Shown piece after piece: positions 18,430-27,995 of a stretch of DNA of 64,000 bases. The DNA comes from DASRDR01 sp044867785. GTDB taxonomy: Bacteria; Methylomirabilota; Methylomirabilia; Rokubacteriales; DASRDR01. The stretch covers positions 53,372 to 117,371 of the forward strand of contig JBIOVM010000165.1 of the NCBI GenBank assembly GCA_044867785.1, read 5' to 3'. Within the stretch, counting starts at the first letter, position 1. Each line of letters starts with the position of its first letter. The position numbers and the translations under genes were made by a program. Below the pieces are notes generated by a model. That model did not search any database. It was not told the origin of the DNA and worked only from the letters and a program-made list of their open reading frames with translations.

Positions 18430-19170
18430 TCAGCGGCGCTCCTCGATGCTGGCCAGGGGGTCGGGGACTCGCGTGCCCTCGTCGACGAGGCGGCGAATGG
18501 CGCTGCGCGCCCTCGTCTCGACGAGCCATTCGCCGAGCCGGCGGCGCGCCGCGTCGCCCTCGAGCCGTGCGCGCACCGTTTCCCGCGTCGTCTCGCCGTC
18601 CCCGCCGGCTCCCATCGCCGCCGTCACCTCGGCCTCGGAGACGAAGGCGAGGTCGCGGAAGCGGAGCTCGATGAAGCGACGTCGTAGAAGATCCTCATCG
18701 ACGAGCCGCCGCGCCCAGGCGGGATCGACGTCGGCGGTCCGGAGCCACGCCTCGAGGATCGCCTGGCCACCTGCCCGGTCAGCGGCGGCCGTCCACGCCT
18801 CGCTCCGCTCGTCGGCCGTCGTCTCGAGGCCGAGCCGCGTCGCCTCCCGGACGAGAAGCCGTCCATCCACGTAGCGGTCGACCTCGGTCGCCTCGATGGG
18901 TCGCGGCGCCGCGCTCAGCTCGAAGAGCCCGAGCGCTCGCGCGATCGCGACGTCGCTCGCCGTCACGAGGGCGCCATCGATCTCGGCCACCATCCGGTCG
19001 AGGAAGCGGACGGCGGCGTGGCTCATCAGGACGGCGCCGAGCGGGCCGAAGGCGAGGAGGAGGCCCAGGGCCGCTCCAGCGAGCGTCCGGAGCGCCGCGG
19101 AGTCTGCTAGGCGCCCCCCCGAGGCAGTCACGGGGAGACTCTGCGCCGCCGCTGTCGGTCGTTTCCGCAT
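18430..19170 (-). CDS. SurA N-terminal-like periplasmic chaperone
   Basis: A 246-residue protein, third in the tamB-tamA operon. It has a membrane anchor or signal (LAGAALGLLLAFGPLGAVLM), then DRMVAEIDGALVTASDV, which resembles the first helix and strand of SurA (DRVVAVVNGEVIT). The remainder is helical and Arg/Glu-rich; no parvulin PPIase domain is present. Its ATG overlaps the stop of the TamA-like gene by one base (TGATG). A chaperone role in delivering outer-membrane proteins to the neighbouring POTRA protein fits the context; it is inference. Confidence 0.7.
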   Translation of the reverse strand: MRKRPTAAAQSLPVTASGGRLADSAALRTLAGAALGLLLAFGPLGAVLMSHAAVRFLDRMVAEIDGALVTASDVAIARALGLFELSAAPRPIEATEVDRYVDGRLLVREATRLGLETTADERSEAWTAAADRAGGQAILEAWLRTADVDPAWARRLVDEDLLRRRFIELRFRDLAFVSEAEVTAAMGAGGDGETTRETVRARLEGDAARRRLGEWLVETRARSAIRRLVDEGTRVPDPLASIEERR

Positions 19171-21935
19171 CAGAAGGGGAACCCCACCGTCAGATAGAAC
19201 TGGAGTCGATCCTCGCCCGGGATCGGCTGGAGGGCGTAGGCCGCGTCCAGCCGGATGGGGCCGACCGGGGTCGCGACGCGGAGACCCGCCCCGGCCCCCG
19301 ACTTGAAGGCCGAGAAGCTCAGGTCGCCGACCTCCGGCGTCACCGTGCCGGCATCGACGAAGACAGCGCCGCTGACCCAGCGCCAGACCGGAAAGCGCCA
19401 CTCCGCGCTCAGGACCGCCAGCGCCTCGCCGCCGAGCGGGTTCCCGGCCGCATCCCGCGGGCCCAAATGGTTCTCGGGAAACCCGCGGACGCTCGTGCTG
19501 CCGCCCGTGAAGAAACGGTCCTGGATCGGCAAGCTCTGCGTCCCGCCGAACGGCGCGGCCAGCCCCAGCCGTCCCGAGATCGCGAACACGGTGGGCGGAA
19601 GCCACGAAAAGAACCAGCTCGTCGAGAGCTCGGCCTTCGTGAACTCGACGTTCCCGCCGAGGGCCACGAGCGCCGTTTCCAGCGACACCTGGTGGAGGCT
19701 GCCCCGGCGAGGGTTGAAGCGGTCGTCGCGAAAGTCCCACACGACAACCGGCGTCAGGCTGCCGATTCGATCGGTACCCGGCTCGATGCCCTGAGCTTGA
19801 AGATCCGGGCTCACGTCGGAGACCCGTGCCCCCTCCAGGCGGTAGCGGAGCTGGGATCGGAAGATCCGCGGGCCGCGCGGATTCAGAAGATCGTCGCCGA
19901 TCCAGGTCGAGAACCCGATGCGCTGGAGGTCGTAGCCCAGGTTCTCGGTGCGCTCGCCATAGAGCTCGATCTGACCCTGCCAGGGCGTCCCGGGAATCCA
20001 GGGCTCTCGATAGATGAGGTCGACGTGGTCGAGGCGCTTGATGGCCTCGCCGCCGATGGCCTCCTTGATGCGGATGCCGGCGCTCCGGGCGGTGCCGAAG
20101 AGGTTGTCGTGGGACAGCTCGAGATACCCGCTGACGCCTACTGCGGTATCGTAGCCGGCGCCCAGCTCGAACCGCCAGGGCTTCTGCTCGGCGAGAAGGA
20201 CCTCGACATCGGCGAACGGCGCGGGCGGAGGACGCGGCGGGCCCACGTCGGCCGTCGCGAACGCCGGCGGGCGTTCGAGGCGTCGCCGGGCCGCGGCGAG
20301 CCGTTCCGGGTCGAAGACGTCGCCGGGCTCGAACCCGAGCTGCCGGCGCACCGTGTCCTCCTTCGTCATCCCGAGCCCGCGCAGGAGGATCCGCCCGATT
20401 CGCGTCTGGGACCCCTCGGCAATGCGATAGATCACCGAGATCTCGTGGTCGCGGCGAGTGACGTCGGCGTCCACCGTCACGCCGTGATATCCCCGGCGGG
20501 CGTAGAGGCGCTCGACCGCGCGCCGTCCCTCCTCGATCCGGGCAGGATTCCACGGCTCCCCCGGCCCGATCCGAATCGCGGCGAGAAGCTCCTTGGTCGT
20601 GAAGAGCGTCTGCCCCTCCGCGTCGACGTGGCCGACCGTCACCCGAGGCCCTTCCACGACCGGGATCACGATGTGCGCGCGGGTCCGGCCGTCCTCGAAC
20701 CGGACCTCGGCGGGACCGGCGGTTGCGTCGGCGAATCCTTGGGCCCGGGCGAAGGCCTGGATGGCCGCCACGTCCCGGTCGAGGACGTCTTGGCGAAACA
20801 GCCCCTTCTCCCAGATGCTCGAGGGGCGCGTCGCCATCGCCGCTCGCAGCCGCCGATCTGCGAGGGCGACGTTGCCGACGAATGTCACCGACGCCACCCG
20901 CACCTCCGGCCCTTCGCTCACCACGAAGTCGATCGCCGGCGAGTCGAGGGCGCCGGCGAGGGTTCCCGTGACGCGGGCGAAGGCGTATCCCCGCTCGCGG
21001 TAGAGGGCCTCGAGCTGCCGCGCGCTCGCCTCGACTTCGAACTCGTCCACCGCGCCGCTGTCGAGCACGGTCAGGCGGTCCCGGAGCACCGACTCCGCCA
21101 GGGCGTGCCGTCCGGCGAAGGTCACGGCGTATCGCCGGCCGGCCGCTACGTCGACGGTCAGGTCGACCCGCGGCGCGCCGGCGACCCGGGCGGGCGGGTG
21201 GCCGGTGACGCGAGCCTCGAAGAATCCCTCGCGCCGCAGCCGCTCCTCGAGCGCGCGCACCCGCTCGCGCACCGCCGCCTCCCGGTATCGGGCGCCGGGG
21301 GCGAGGCCGAGCGCCTCGGCCACGGTCTTCTCGGGCAGCCCGAGCGCGCCTTCGAGACGGACCTGCTCGATCCGGACCGGTGTCCCGGCGGAGAGGACGA
21401 CGGTGACGTCCTGGCCAGCCTCTGCGGGGACGGGCGCGGTCTCGACGTCGACCCGAGCGTCGAGGTAGCCCTCGCGACGATAGAGCGCGAGGAGGTCCTC
21501 ACGCGCGCGCGCGAGCCGTTCCGGGGACGCCTCCTCGCCGAGCGCGAGAGATGCCGCCGCGACGAGCTGGCCGAGGTCGAGCCCCATGTCGCCCTGCCAG
21601 GCGATCCGGCGCACGAGCGGCCGCAGCGTCAGGTGGTAGCGCAGGCGGATGCCTCCGGGGGCGTCGATCTCCTCGACGAGGACGTCCGCGAAGAACCCGA
21701 GCGCCCATAACCGGTCGAGACTCTCCCGCACGGCGTCCCGCGAGCGAGGCCGGCCGACCATCTCCCCGATCGCGCGCCGGACGAGCGACTCGGGGACTCC
21801 GGCGGCGGGGACGAGGTCGACCGCGATGACCACCGCGCGCTCGCCGTCCTGAGCTTGGACGGCCTCCGGCCCGGCCGTGGCCGCGAGCCAGAGCGCCGCC
21901 GCGAGGGCGACGGTCGCACCTCCGCGCGCCCTCAT
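19170..21935 (-). CDS. TamA/BamA-family outer-membrane assembly protein with seven POTRA-like domains
   Basis: A 921-residue Omp85 protein. After a signal peptide (ending AVQAQ), about 560 residues divide by eye into seven consecutive POTRA-like units, each closing near a GxxVRIxxVxxxG-type strand. The C-terminal third is a 16-strand barrel with the loop-6 motif VRGF at 816-819 (SVRGFPENHLGPRD) and a terminal aromatic strand (FYLTVGFPF). TamA normally has three POTRA domains and BamA five, so this is a long variant. Its start overlaps tamB's stop (ATGA), and the SurA-like gene follows with a one-base overlap. It should insert or export outer-membrane or lipid cargo with TamB. Confidence 0.92.
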   Translation of the reverse strand: MRARGGATVALAAALWLAATAGPEAVQAQDGERAVVIAVDLVPAAGVPESLVRRAIGEMVGRPRSRDAVRESLDRLWALGFFADVLVEEIDAPGGIRLRYHLTLRPLVRRIAWQGDMGLDLGQLVAAASLALGEEASPERLARAREDLLALYRREGYLDARVDVETAPVPAEAGQDVTVVLSAGTPVRIEQVRLEGALGLPEKTVAEALGLAPGARYREAAVRERVRALEERLRREGFFEARVTGHPPARVAGAPRVDLTVDVAAGRRYAVTFAGRHALAESVLRDRLTVLDSGAVDEFEVEASARQLEALYRERGYAFARVTGTLAGALDSPAIDFVVSEGPEVRVASVTFVGNVALADRRLRAAMATRPSSIWEKGLFRQDVLDRDVAAIQAFARAQGFADATAGPAEVRFEDGRTRAHIVIPVVEGPRVTVGHVDAEGQTLFTTKELLAAIRIGPGEPWNPARIEEGRRAVERLYARRGYHGVTVDADVTRRDHEISVIYRIAEGSQTRIGRILLRGLGMTKEDTVRRQLGFEPGDVFDPERLAAARRRLERPPAFATADVGPPRPPPAPFADVEVLLAEQKPWRFELGAGYDTAVGVSGYLELSHDNLFGTARSAGIRIKEAIGGEAIKRLDHVDLIYREPWIPGTPWQGQIELYGERTENLGYDLQRIGFSTWIGDDLLNPRGPRIFRSQLRYRLEGARVSDVSPDLQAQGIEPGTDRIGSLTPVVVWDFRDDRFNPRRGSLHQVSLETALVALGGNVEFTKAELSTSWFFSWLPPTVFAISGRLGLAAPFGGTQSLPIQDRFFTGGSTSVRGFPENHLGPRDAAGNPLGGEALAVLSAEWRFPVWRWVSGAVFVDAGTVTPEVGDLSFSAFKSGAGAGLRVATPVGPIRLDAAYALQPIPGEDRLQFYLTVGFPF

Positions 21936-24900
21936 CGGAACCGGAGCCGCAGGACCACCCCGGCGGCGTAGCCGCCGCTCATCCCTCGCTCGCCGACCAG
22001 GCTCAGCGGGCCGAGGAGCTGGTATTCGACCCGAACCCGTTGCTCCCCGCCGCTCTCCGTCCCGAGGGCGCCGGCCGGGGTCGACCGCTCGGGCGCGGTC
22101 CGGGTTCTCACCTGAAGCCGCTGCTCGCCGCTCCCCAGTCCCGGGAGGCCTTCCAGGCCCAGGAGGTCGCGGACGATGCTCCGGGCCGCTTCTTCGGCGA
22201 GGACACCGGCCGGCGACCGCTCGAGGTCGGCGCGCGTGGCGCCGAAGGCGACCAGGGCCAGGAGATCCTCCTGCGGGAGCGGAGGGGTCGAAGAGAGGCG
22301 CACGTCCAGCCGGTCCGTGCGTCCGGTGACTCGGGCGGTGACGTCGTACTCGCGGATGCGCGCGGTGGCGGCGGCATCGATGAAGGGGTCGAGGCGCCGG
22401 GGATCGACGAACCGGGCGGTGGCCGTGAGGATCGTGAAGCGGCGATCCCGGAACGTCACGCGGCCCTCCCGGGTCTCGAGCACCCCGAGCACGACCGGCG
22501 CCGCCGTGGAACCCTCGATGGAGAGCGTACCGCCGACCCGCAGCGAGGCGGTGCGGTTTCGCACCACGAGGTTATCGTCGAGCTTGACGACGATCCGCAA
22601 GGGGAGCCCGACCCCACCGGACGCCGGCCCAGCCGAGCCCTGCGGTGCGCCGGCGGCGGGGGCGAGCTCGCGCGTGTACATTCCCCGGACCAGGCGGAGC
22701 TCCCCTTGGAGCAACCCGCGCGCGGCGCGGCCCGCCAGCTCCACGTCGCCGTCCCAGAGGGTGGAGAGGCCGTCGAGCGGCGACACGGCGACGCGCCGAG
22801 CCGTGAGGGCGACGCGATAGGCTCCGAGCCCCCCGTCCGCCAGCGCCGCCTCGCCGTTCGCGGTCAGAGTCCCCCCGCCGACGACGCCCCGAGCCTCGGT
22901 CAGACGGAAGCCCGCGGGAGACGCGGTGAACCGCGCCTCGATTTCGCGGACGGGGTCCGCGTAGCCGCGGACCTTCACGCTTGCGCCGTGGAGGGCTCCG
23001 GTGCCGCCGATCTCGGGCGCCGCGGTCGTACCGCGTGCGGTCACGCTCACGTCCAGCGTCCCGCTGGCCGTCTCCACCTCGGGCCGGAGCGCCGCGAGCA
23101 CGCCCAGCGGGATCTGGCCCCGGAGCTCGGCATCGAGGGCGCCTCCCGCGTGAAGCGCTCCTCGGCCCGTGATCGTCCCCGCACGCCCCTCGAGGGACAG
23201 GCGCTCGACACGCAGCGCGCCCGCGTCGAAGCTCGCGACGACCGGCTCCCGGCTCGCGAGCGCCTCGCCCGCGATCACGAGTCGGAGCGGGTCGAGGCGG
23301 AGCGTCCCTCGCCCCGCCCTCGGGCGGTCGAGCGGGACCTCGGCCAGGAGCCGCGCCGACACCGAGCCGGCGACCGTCGCTCGCTCCTCCAGTCCGAGCC
23401 GCCGCCCCAGCTCCCCGAGGGACAGATCGTCGACCGCGGCGCGGATCTTCATCGTGGCGCCCGTCTCGGCACGCCCCTCCGCGACGGCACTGAGGCGACG
23501 CTCGGGAAAGCCGAGCTCGGCGCGGACCACTCGCCCTCGGAGCTCGCCCGCCAGAGTCCCAGCGCCGAGCGTCTCGCCCGCGATGCGGACCCCGTCGAAC
23601 CGGAGCGCCAGCGAGGCGGTGACGTCGTCGAGAGATCGGAACACGCCCCCGAGGCGCCCCGACGCCGAGCCGGCCAGGTCGAGGGCCGCGGGGACGGCGC
23701 GGAGCTCCGCCAACCCGGCCGGCCCGAGCCGGGCGTCCAGGCGGCCGCCCCCGCTCCACTGCCACGACCCCGTCCCCCGGATGGGCACGCCGCGAACGCG
23801 GGTGGACACGGCGGTCGCCTCGATCCGCTCCGCGTTCATCCGGAAGGCGGCGTGGAGCGTGTCGATCGGCCAGCCGCCCACCGTCAGGACCGGGGCCGTC
23901 AGCGTTCCCCGCCCGCGCCATCCCCCCGTCCCCCACGACGCCTCGCCCTCGAGCGCAAGGGGATCCTTCCCGAGGACGGCGCGGGAGTCGGCAATCCGGA
24001 TGGCCGAGGGCGTGAGCCGGAAGGGCACCGTGACCCCGGTGAGCGTGACCTCCGCGTGCGTGAGGGCCGTCGCCTCGAGCCGCCCGCTGGCGACAGGCTC
24101 TCGCCAGGACCCGCTCACGTCGGCGGAGACGATCGCCTGGCCGGTCACGCGATCCTGGCCGAGGGCACGCGCGAGCTCGGCCCCATCGGCGATGAGCCGG
24201 GTACGCAGCGCGAGCGGTCCTTCGAACGGCACGCGGCCGTCCAGGGACACCGTTCCCACCGGCCAGCGCCCTCGGATCGAGACCGCCTCCAGCGCGTCCT
24301 TGGTGAGCCGCGCCTCCGCCCGCACTTCGCCCGGGGTGACCCGGTCGAGCGGCGGCGGCAGCCTCGCCTGTTCCAGGCCCAGCGCGATGCGGGCGTCGGT
24401 CCCGCCGGCTTCCATGACGGCGGATGCCGTGATCGTCCCGAGCGGGCCCTCGACCCGAAACCTGTCCGCCGTGAGCCGCCCGTGATCCCACCGAACGAGG
24501 GCCGGCGAGCGAGTCGTCCAGCGCGCGCCCGCGACGACGAGCTCGTCCGGCGTGATCGACGCCGTCATCCGGATCTCTTCCGGCCGCCAGAAGGGAACCT
24601 CGGCCTCCGCGCGGGCCGAGACGCTCCCGAGCACCTGCCCGCGCGCCGCGGGTGCCAGCTGGGCCACGACGGGATCCAGGTTGGCCCGCTCGAGTCGGGC
24701 CTGCGCCGTGACGGTCCGGCCTTCCTCGAGCCGGCCGCGGCCGGTGGCCGAGAGCCCCATCGCGGGGAACTCGAGCGCCATCGTCAGGTCGCGGCCCGTG
24801 ACGCCGGCGTCGAGACGGCCCGGCCCGAGAAGGACGCCCCCGAGCGAGACGTCACGGAGGCCGATCGCCGCGGTGGCGGACACCGTCCCTCGTTGTGTGC

Positions 24901-26671
24901 TGGCCCGGAGCCGCGCCTCACCGGACCCTGCTAGCGAAACGCCGGCGGGAAGTCCGGGCAACCCGCCGAGGGCGACCGGTCCGAGGTCCCCCTCCGCCCG
25001 TCCGTCGCCCCCCCAGTCCCAGGTCCCTCGCAGCGTCAGCGGGATGCCTCGCACGCGAGCGGTCAAGGGCTGGATCTCGGCCCGCTCGGCATTGAGCACA
25101 ACGGCCGCGCGGAGGGCCTCGATCGGCGCCACGGGGAGTCCGACGCGTGGTGTCTCGAGCGTCCCTGTCCACCGTGAGAAGCCGTCGCTGCCTGCCAGCC
25201 GGTAGCGCAGCTCCGCGCGATCGACCGTGCGCGTCGTGAAGGTGAGGGGGCCCACGTCGGCCTCCCCGGCGACGACCGGACGATCCCACGTCCCCGTCGT
25301 CTCGGCGGACACGCGCGCCGGGCCCGCGACGCCCGTCGCGCCCATCGCACGCCCGAGCGGTCCGAGATCGGCGGTGAGGTCGGCGCGGAGCCCCAGAGGG
25401 GCCCCTGGCGCCACGCGGCCCGCGACATCGAGCCGCGCGGCGGCCCACTGCGCGGTCGCCGGCCCGAGCTCGATCCCGCCCCCTTCGAGTCGGCCGTGGG
25501 CCTGCACGTTCGCCGGGCCGAGCGATGCGAGGACCCCCGGGAGCCGGAGTCCGTCCAGCGAGAGCTGGACCCGTCGCGCGCCGGCTTTCGGGTCGGGGCT
25601 CAGGGTGAAGGCGCCCCGGACGGGTCCGCCAGGGAGGCCTGCGTGGATGTCCCGAAGGTGCAAGGTCCCGTCGCCGAAGCGTCCCTCGAGGTGGACACCT
25701 CGCGCGCGAACCAGCCCCGCGGTGAGCTCGGGCACGGTGATGCGACCCTCGACCCTCGGCGCGGCGACCGGTCCCTCGAGCGTTAGGTCGAACCGGGCGA
25801 TACCACTGAGCGGCCAGGTGATACCCGCGCGGCCGGCGATCGGGACCAAGCTGGCTTCCCCGCGAACCGTGCCGAGCACGGCGAGCCCGGCCGGGGTCGG
25901 TCGCAGCTGGCCGGACAGCTCGGCGTCGTGACCCTCCCAGCGGAATCGCACGCTCCGGGCGGTCACCTCTGCCGAGCGGATCGTGCCGTCGACGCGGACC
26001 CGCTCGACGCGCTCGCGCACGGCAGGCGACTCGACGCGGAGGCTCTCGGCGGCCACGGAAAGGGCGAGCGAGTCCGGCTGCGGCCGGCCCTCGGCGTCGA
26101 GCCCGCGGACCTCGACCGTCCACGGGCCATCAGGATCCCGGTAGAGGACATGTCCCTGCCGGATCTGCACCACGGCGAGCCGCGCCGTCACCGGGCCGAT
26201 GACGACGGTGTCGGGTGGGATCGGGATCGCCAGGTCGCCGCCCCCCGCCGCCGTGGCGGTCACCTCGAGGCCCGTGAGGGTCACGCCGATCACGAATCGC
26301 CGATGCCAGAGGCTCTCGAGCCGGACGCCGACGTCGCCGTGGTCGAGCCTGAGGAAGGTCCCTTGCTCCCAGGACGCTCCGCTCGCGACGGAGACCCCGG
26401 AGACCCGGAGAGCGACCGGCCAGGGACGGAAGGTCACGGCGTCGACGCGGGCCGGGCGCCCGAGCGCCGTGACCAGCGCGCCCTCGAGCTCGGCCCGGAT
26501 CGGCTCCGGCCCGCGAAGCCGGAAGAGAATCCACGCCGTCGCCACACCCACGCCGAGGAGCAGGACGAGTGCCGCGAGACCGATGAGCGTCCACCGGATG
26601 AGGCGACGCGTCGGACGGCGCCGCCGGGGTCCTCGAGGCTCGTTCACCGTCAGCGACGCTCCGGGATCCAT
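21932..26671 (-). CDS. tamB: Translocation and assembly module protein TamB
   Basis: A 1579-residue inner-membrane-anchored, periplasm-spanning protein. A basic N-terminus (RRRPTRRLIRW) and one helix (LIGLAALVLLLGVGVATAWILF) precede an AsmA-like segment and a very long run of repeated short beta-strands, typical of the lipid-carrying groove of TamB/AsmA-like proteins. The conserved C-terminal TamB (DUF490) domain is present, with REYDVTARVTGRTDRLDVR and SSTPPLPQEDLLALVAFG. It is the first gene of a three-gene operon with the Omp85 protein and SurA-like chaperone. It probably moves phospholipid or aids barrel assembly across the periplasm. Confidence 0.93.
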   Translation of the reverse strand: MDPGASLTVNEPRGPRRRRPTRRLIRWTLIGLAALVLLLGVGVATAWILFRLRGPEPIRAELEGALVTALGRPARVDAVTFRPWPVALRVSGVSVASGASWEQGTFLRLDHGDVGVRLESLWHRRFVIGVTLTGLEVTATAAGGGDLAIPIPPDTVVIGPVTARLAVVQIRQGHVLYRDPDGPWTVEVRGLDAEGRPQPDSLALSVAAESLRVESPAVRERVERVRVDGTIRSAEVTARSVRFRWEGHDAELSGQLRPTPAGLAVLGTVRGEASLVPIAGRAGITWPLSGIARFDLTLEGPVAAPRVEGRITVPELTAGLVRARGVHLEGRFGDGTLHLRDIHAGLPGGPVRGAFTLSPDPKAGARRVQLSLDGLRLPGVLASLGPANVQAHGRLEGGGIELGPATAQWAAARLDVAGRVAPGAPLGLRADLTADLGPLGRAMGATGVAGPARVSAETTGTWDRPVVAGEADVGPLTFTTRTVDRAELRYRLAGSDGFSRWTGTLETPRVGLPVAPIEALRAAVVLNAERAEIQPLTARVRGIPLTLRGTWDWGGDGRAEGDLGPVALGGLPGLPAGVSLAGSGEARLRASTQRGTVSATAAIGLRDVSLGGVLLGPGRLDAGVTGRDLTMALEFPAMGLSATGRGRLEEGRTVTAQARLERANLDPVVAQLAPAARGQVLGSVSARAEAEVPFWRPEEIRMTASITPDELVVAGARWTTRSPALVRWDHGRLTADRFRVEGPLGTITASAVMEAGGTDARIALGLEQARLPPPLDRVTPGEVRAEARLTKDALEAVSIRGRWPVGTVSLDGRVPFEGPLALRTRLIADGAELARALGQDRVTGQAIVSADVSGSWREPVASGRLEATALTHAEVTLTGVTVPFRLTPSAIRIADSRAVLGKDPLALEGEASWGTGGWRGRGTLTAPVLTVGGWPIDTLHAAFRMNAERIEATAVSTRVRGVPIRGTGSWQWSGGGRLDARLGPAGLAELRAVPAALDLAGSASGRLGGVFRSLDDVTASLALRFDGVRIAGETLGAGTLAGELRGRVVRAELGFPERRLSAVAEGRAETGATMKIRAAVDDLSLGELGRRLGLEERATVAGSVSARLLAEVPLDRPRAGRGTLRLDPLRLVIAGEALASREPVVASFDAGALRVERLSLEGRAGTITGRGALHAGGALDAELRGQIPLGVLAALRPEVETASGTLDVSVTARGTTAAPEIGGTGALHGASVKVRGYADPVREIEARFTASPAGFRLTEARGVVGGGTLTANGEAALADGGLGAYRVALTARRVAVSPLDGLSTLWDGDVELAGRAARGLLQGELRLVRGMYTRELAPAAGAPQGSAGPASGGVGLPLRIVVKLDDNLVVRNRTASLRVGGTLSIEGSTAAPVVLGVLETREGRVTFRDRRFTILTATARFVDPRRLDPFIDAAATARIREYDVTARVTGRTDRLDVRLSSTPPLPQEDLLALVAFGATRADLERSPAGVLAEEAARSIVRDLLGLEGLPGLGSGEQRLQVRTRTAPERSTPAGALGTESGGEQRVRVEYQLLGPLSLVGERGMSGGYAAGVVLRLRFR

Positions 26672-26958
26672 CCGCGCACGTCTTGAAGAGTCAAGGGGAA
26701 CGCCGCCGGTCCGCTACGTTGCGAAGTGAGGGCAGGGGGGCTCGGCGCCCGCTAGAACGCGAAGCTGAGTCCTCGAGCGGCCTCGACGGAGCCACGTCGC
26801 CGCGTCCGGTGAGCCGCATGACCACGAGGGATGTCGTGAGCCTTGGACATGTCCGTGTCACCCCATCACTCGACCTCCATCATACGGTGCGTTCGCTCAT
26901 GACGTGTCGGTGCGGACGGCTCTCCTGGTCGGCAGGTGAGGAGGCGTCGTGTTTCCGT
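26672..26958. other. Region upstream of tamB, no gene seen
   Basis: These 287 bases separate tamB from the degraded block. Open frames here are short and show no protein pattern. The tamB promoter should lie here, but I could not find a convincing -35/-10 or -24/-12 pair; a TTGACT on the minus strand near 26695 lacks a -10 at proper spacing. Confidence 0.35.
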
Positions 26959-27245
26959 TCACCGCGTGCTCGGCTTCATGGCGGCGACGAGGTCTCTTGA
27001 CCCCGATCCCCACCGCGACACGGCCTGCACGGTCTGCGCAAGAGAGGCATCCGAGAGATGCACCCGTTCCCGGGCCAGGATGTAGACGGCTCCCGTGAAG
27101 GGCGAGGGGGAAGACGGGACGAAGATCGTGTAGCGCCGATCTCGAATTCCTCGATGATGAACGCAGGCACGAGCGCATCCTCGATCTCGGCCAGCGCCGG
27201 CCTCCACAATCGATCGATCAGGCTCCCCGGAAGCCGATCACGACG
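26959..27245 (-). pseudogene. DUF502-like protein fragment, frameshifted
   Basis: Two minus-strand frames join into one recognisable protein: LPGSLIDRLWRPALAEIE and DALVPAFIIEEFE in one frame, then DRRYTIFVPSSPSPFTGAVY and ILARERVHLSDASLAQTVQA in another, ending RWGSGSRDLVAAMKPSTR. The VPSSPSPFTGAVYIL pattern resembles the VPTTPNPTSG motif of DUF502 membrane proteins. One missing base near 27140 explains the shift. The N-terminal membrane helices are absent. This is a dead remnant; the family name is a moderate-confidence call. Confidence 0.6.
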
Positions 27246-27350
27246 GGCGGCTCACCTCGAAGAGTGATGGCCCTGTCCCGGCTGGTCGAGACAGAGCCCG
27301 CCCGTCGACTGATCGGGTCGCCGGAGGTTGTCAGCGACCGATCCCGGGGG

Positions 27351-27436
27351 GGGCCGCTTGACCTCCAGCTTCAGGACGCGGTTCCGGAGAGTGCTCGGAT
27401 TCCGGCCCAGCCTCGACCGCCTGTCCGTCAGCCCCC
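27351..27436 (-). pseudogene. Remnant of a sigma-54 activator C-terminal (Fis-type) HTH
   Basis: On the minus strand GQAVE in one frame is followed, after loss of two bases, by LGRNPSTLRNRVLKLEVKRP in another. This aligns with the C-terminus of both intact activators in the window (GQAAERLGLNPSTLRNR and RKL). No AAA+ domain remains upstream. It is a third, decayed copy of the same regulator family, 560 bases from the intact gene at 27996-29075. Confidence 0.75.
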
Positions 27437-27470
27437 GCCGAACGTCACTGGGGTGGCCGGACCCTCAGGC

Positions 27471-27512
27471 GCCCCGTGAGCCATCCGGCAAGGGCCGGGC
27501 GGCTCACGGGGC
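27471..27512. repeat. Perfect 12-bp inverted repeat
   Basis: GCCCCGTGAGCC (27471-27482) and GGCTCACGGGGC (27501-27512) are perfectly complementary, with an 18-base loop that itself contains CCGG twice. It lies between the regulator remnant and the SYLF remnant. It may be an old transcription terminator or a rearrangement scar; no T-run follows on either strand. Confidence 0.6.
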
Positions 27513-27584
27513 GGGCAACGCGGAGAGCCGAAGGTGAGACCTGGCTGCCGCCGGACTTGCCCGGGTTGCTTGTGGCTCCGGGTG

Positions 27585-27990
27585 TCACTCGACCTCGTGC
27601 TTCTTGAAACGCGAGCCCGAGAACGACACGTCCCCCATCAACCCCTTGTCGCCGAAGATGAAGGACACGATGTCTTTCTTCAGATTGGTCGTATCGAGAG
27701 CGCCGCCCGCGCCCACCTTGGCGACGGCCACCGACGCATCCACGCCCATCTCCCATTCGCGCGCGCCCTTGGTGAACTTGGCCAGCGCGTCGTCCGTGTT
27801 CAGCGCCCAGGATCATCGAGTACGATGCGACGCCAACGAGGAGGCCGGCCTTGACCGCGCTCGTCCCGTAGTAGATCGGCTTCGGGGCACCCTTGGTCAG
27901 GACGCAGTTCCCTGACTCCACGCCGGCGATGAGCCCCCCTTGGTGATCTTCGGGCACACTGACCCCGGCGGGGATAGGGTCCGCTCCACG
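27585..27990 (-). pseudogene. SYLF/YSC84-type lipid-binding protein, multiply frameshifted
   Basis: Three minus-strand segments in different frames align in order to one SYLF-type protein: VCPKITKGG (about 27959-27935), GLIAGVESGNCVLTKGAP through VASYSMIL (27936-27808), and LNTDDALAKFTKGAREWEMG through FSGSRFKKHEVE, stop at 27585. The first break is in a run of six C at 27934-27939, where one base is missing. The second is one extra base between 27804 and 27807. The N-terminal part is missing; the remnant begins almost directly after the stop of the activator at 27996. The intact family binds phosphoinositides or lipids; here it is non-functional as sequenced. Confidence 0.8.
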
Positions 27991-27995
27991 GAGCG

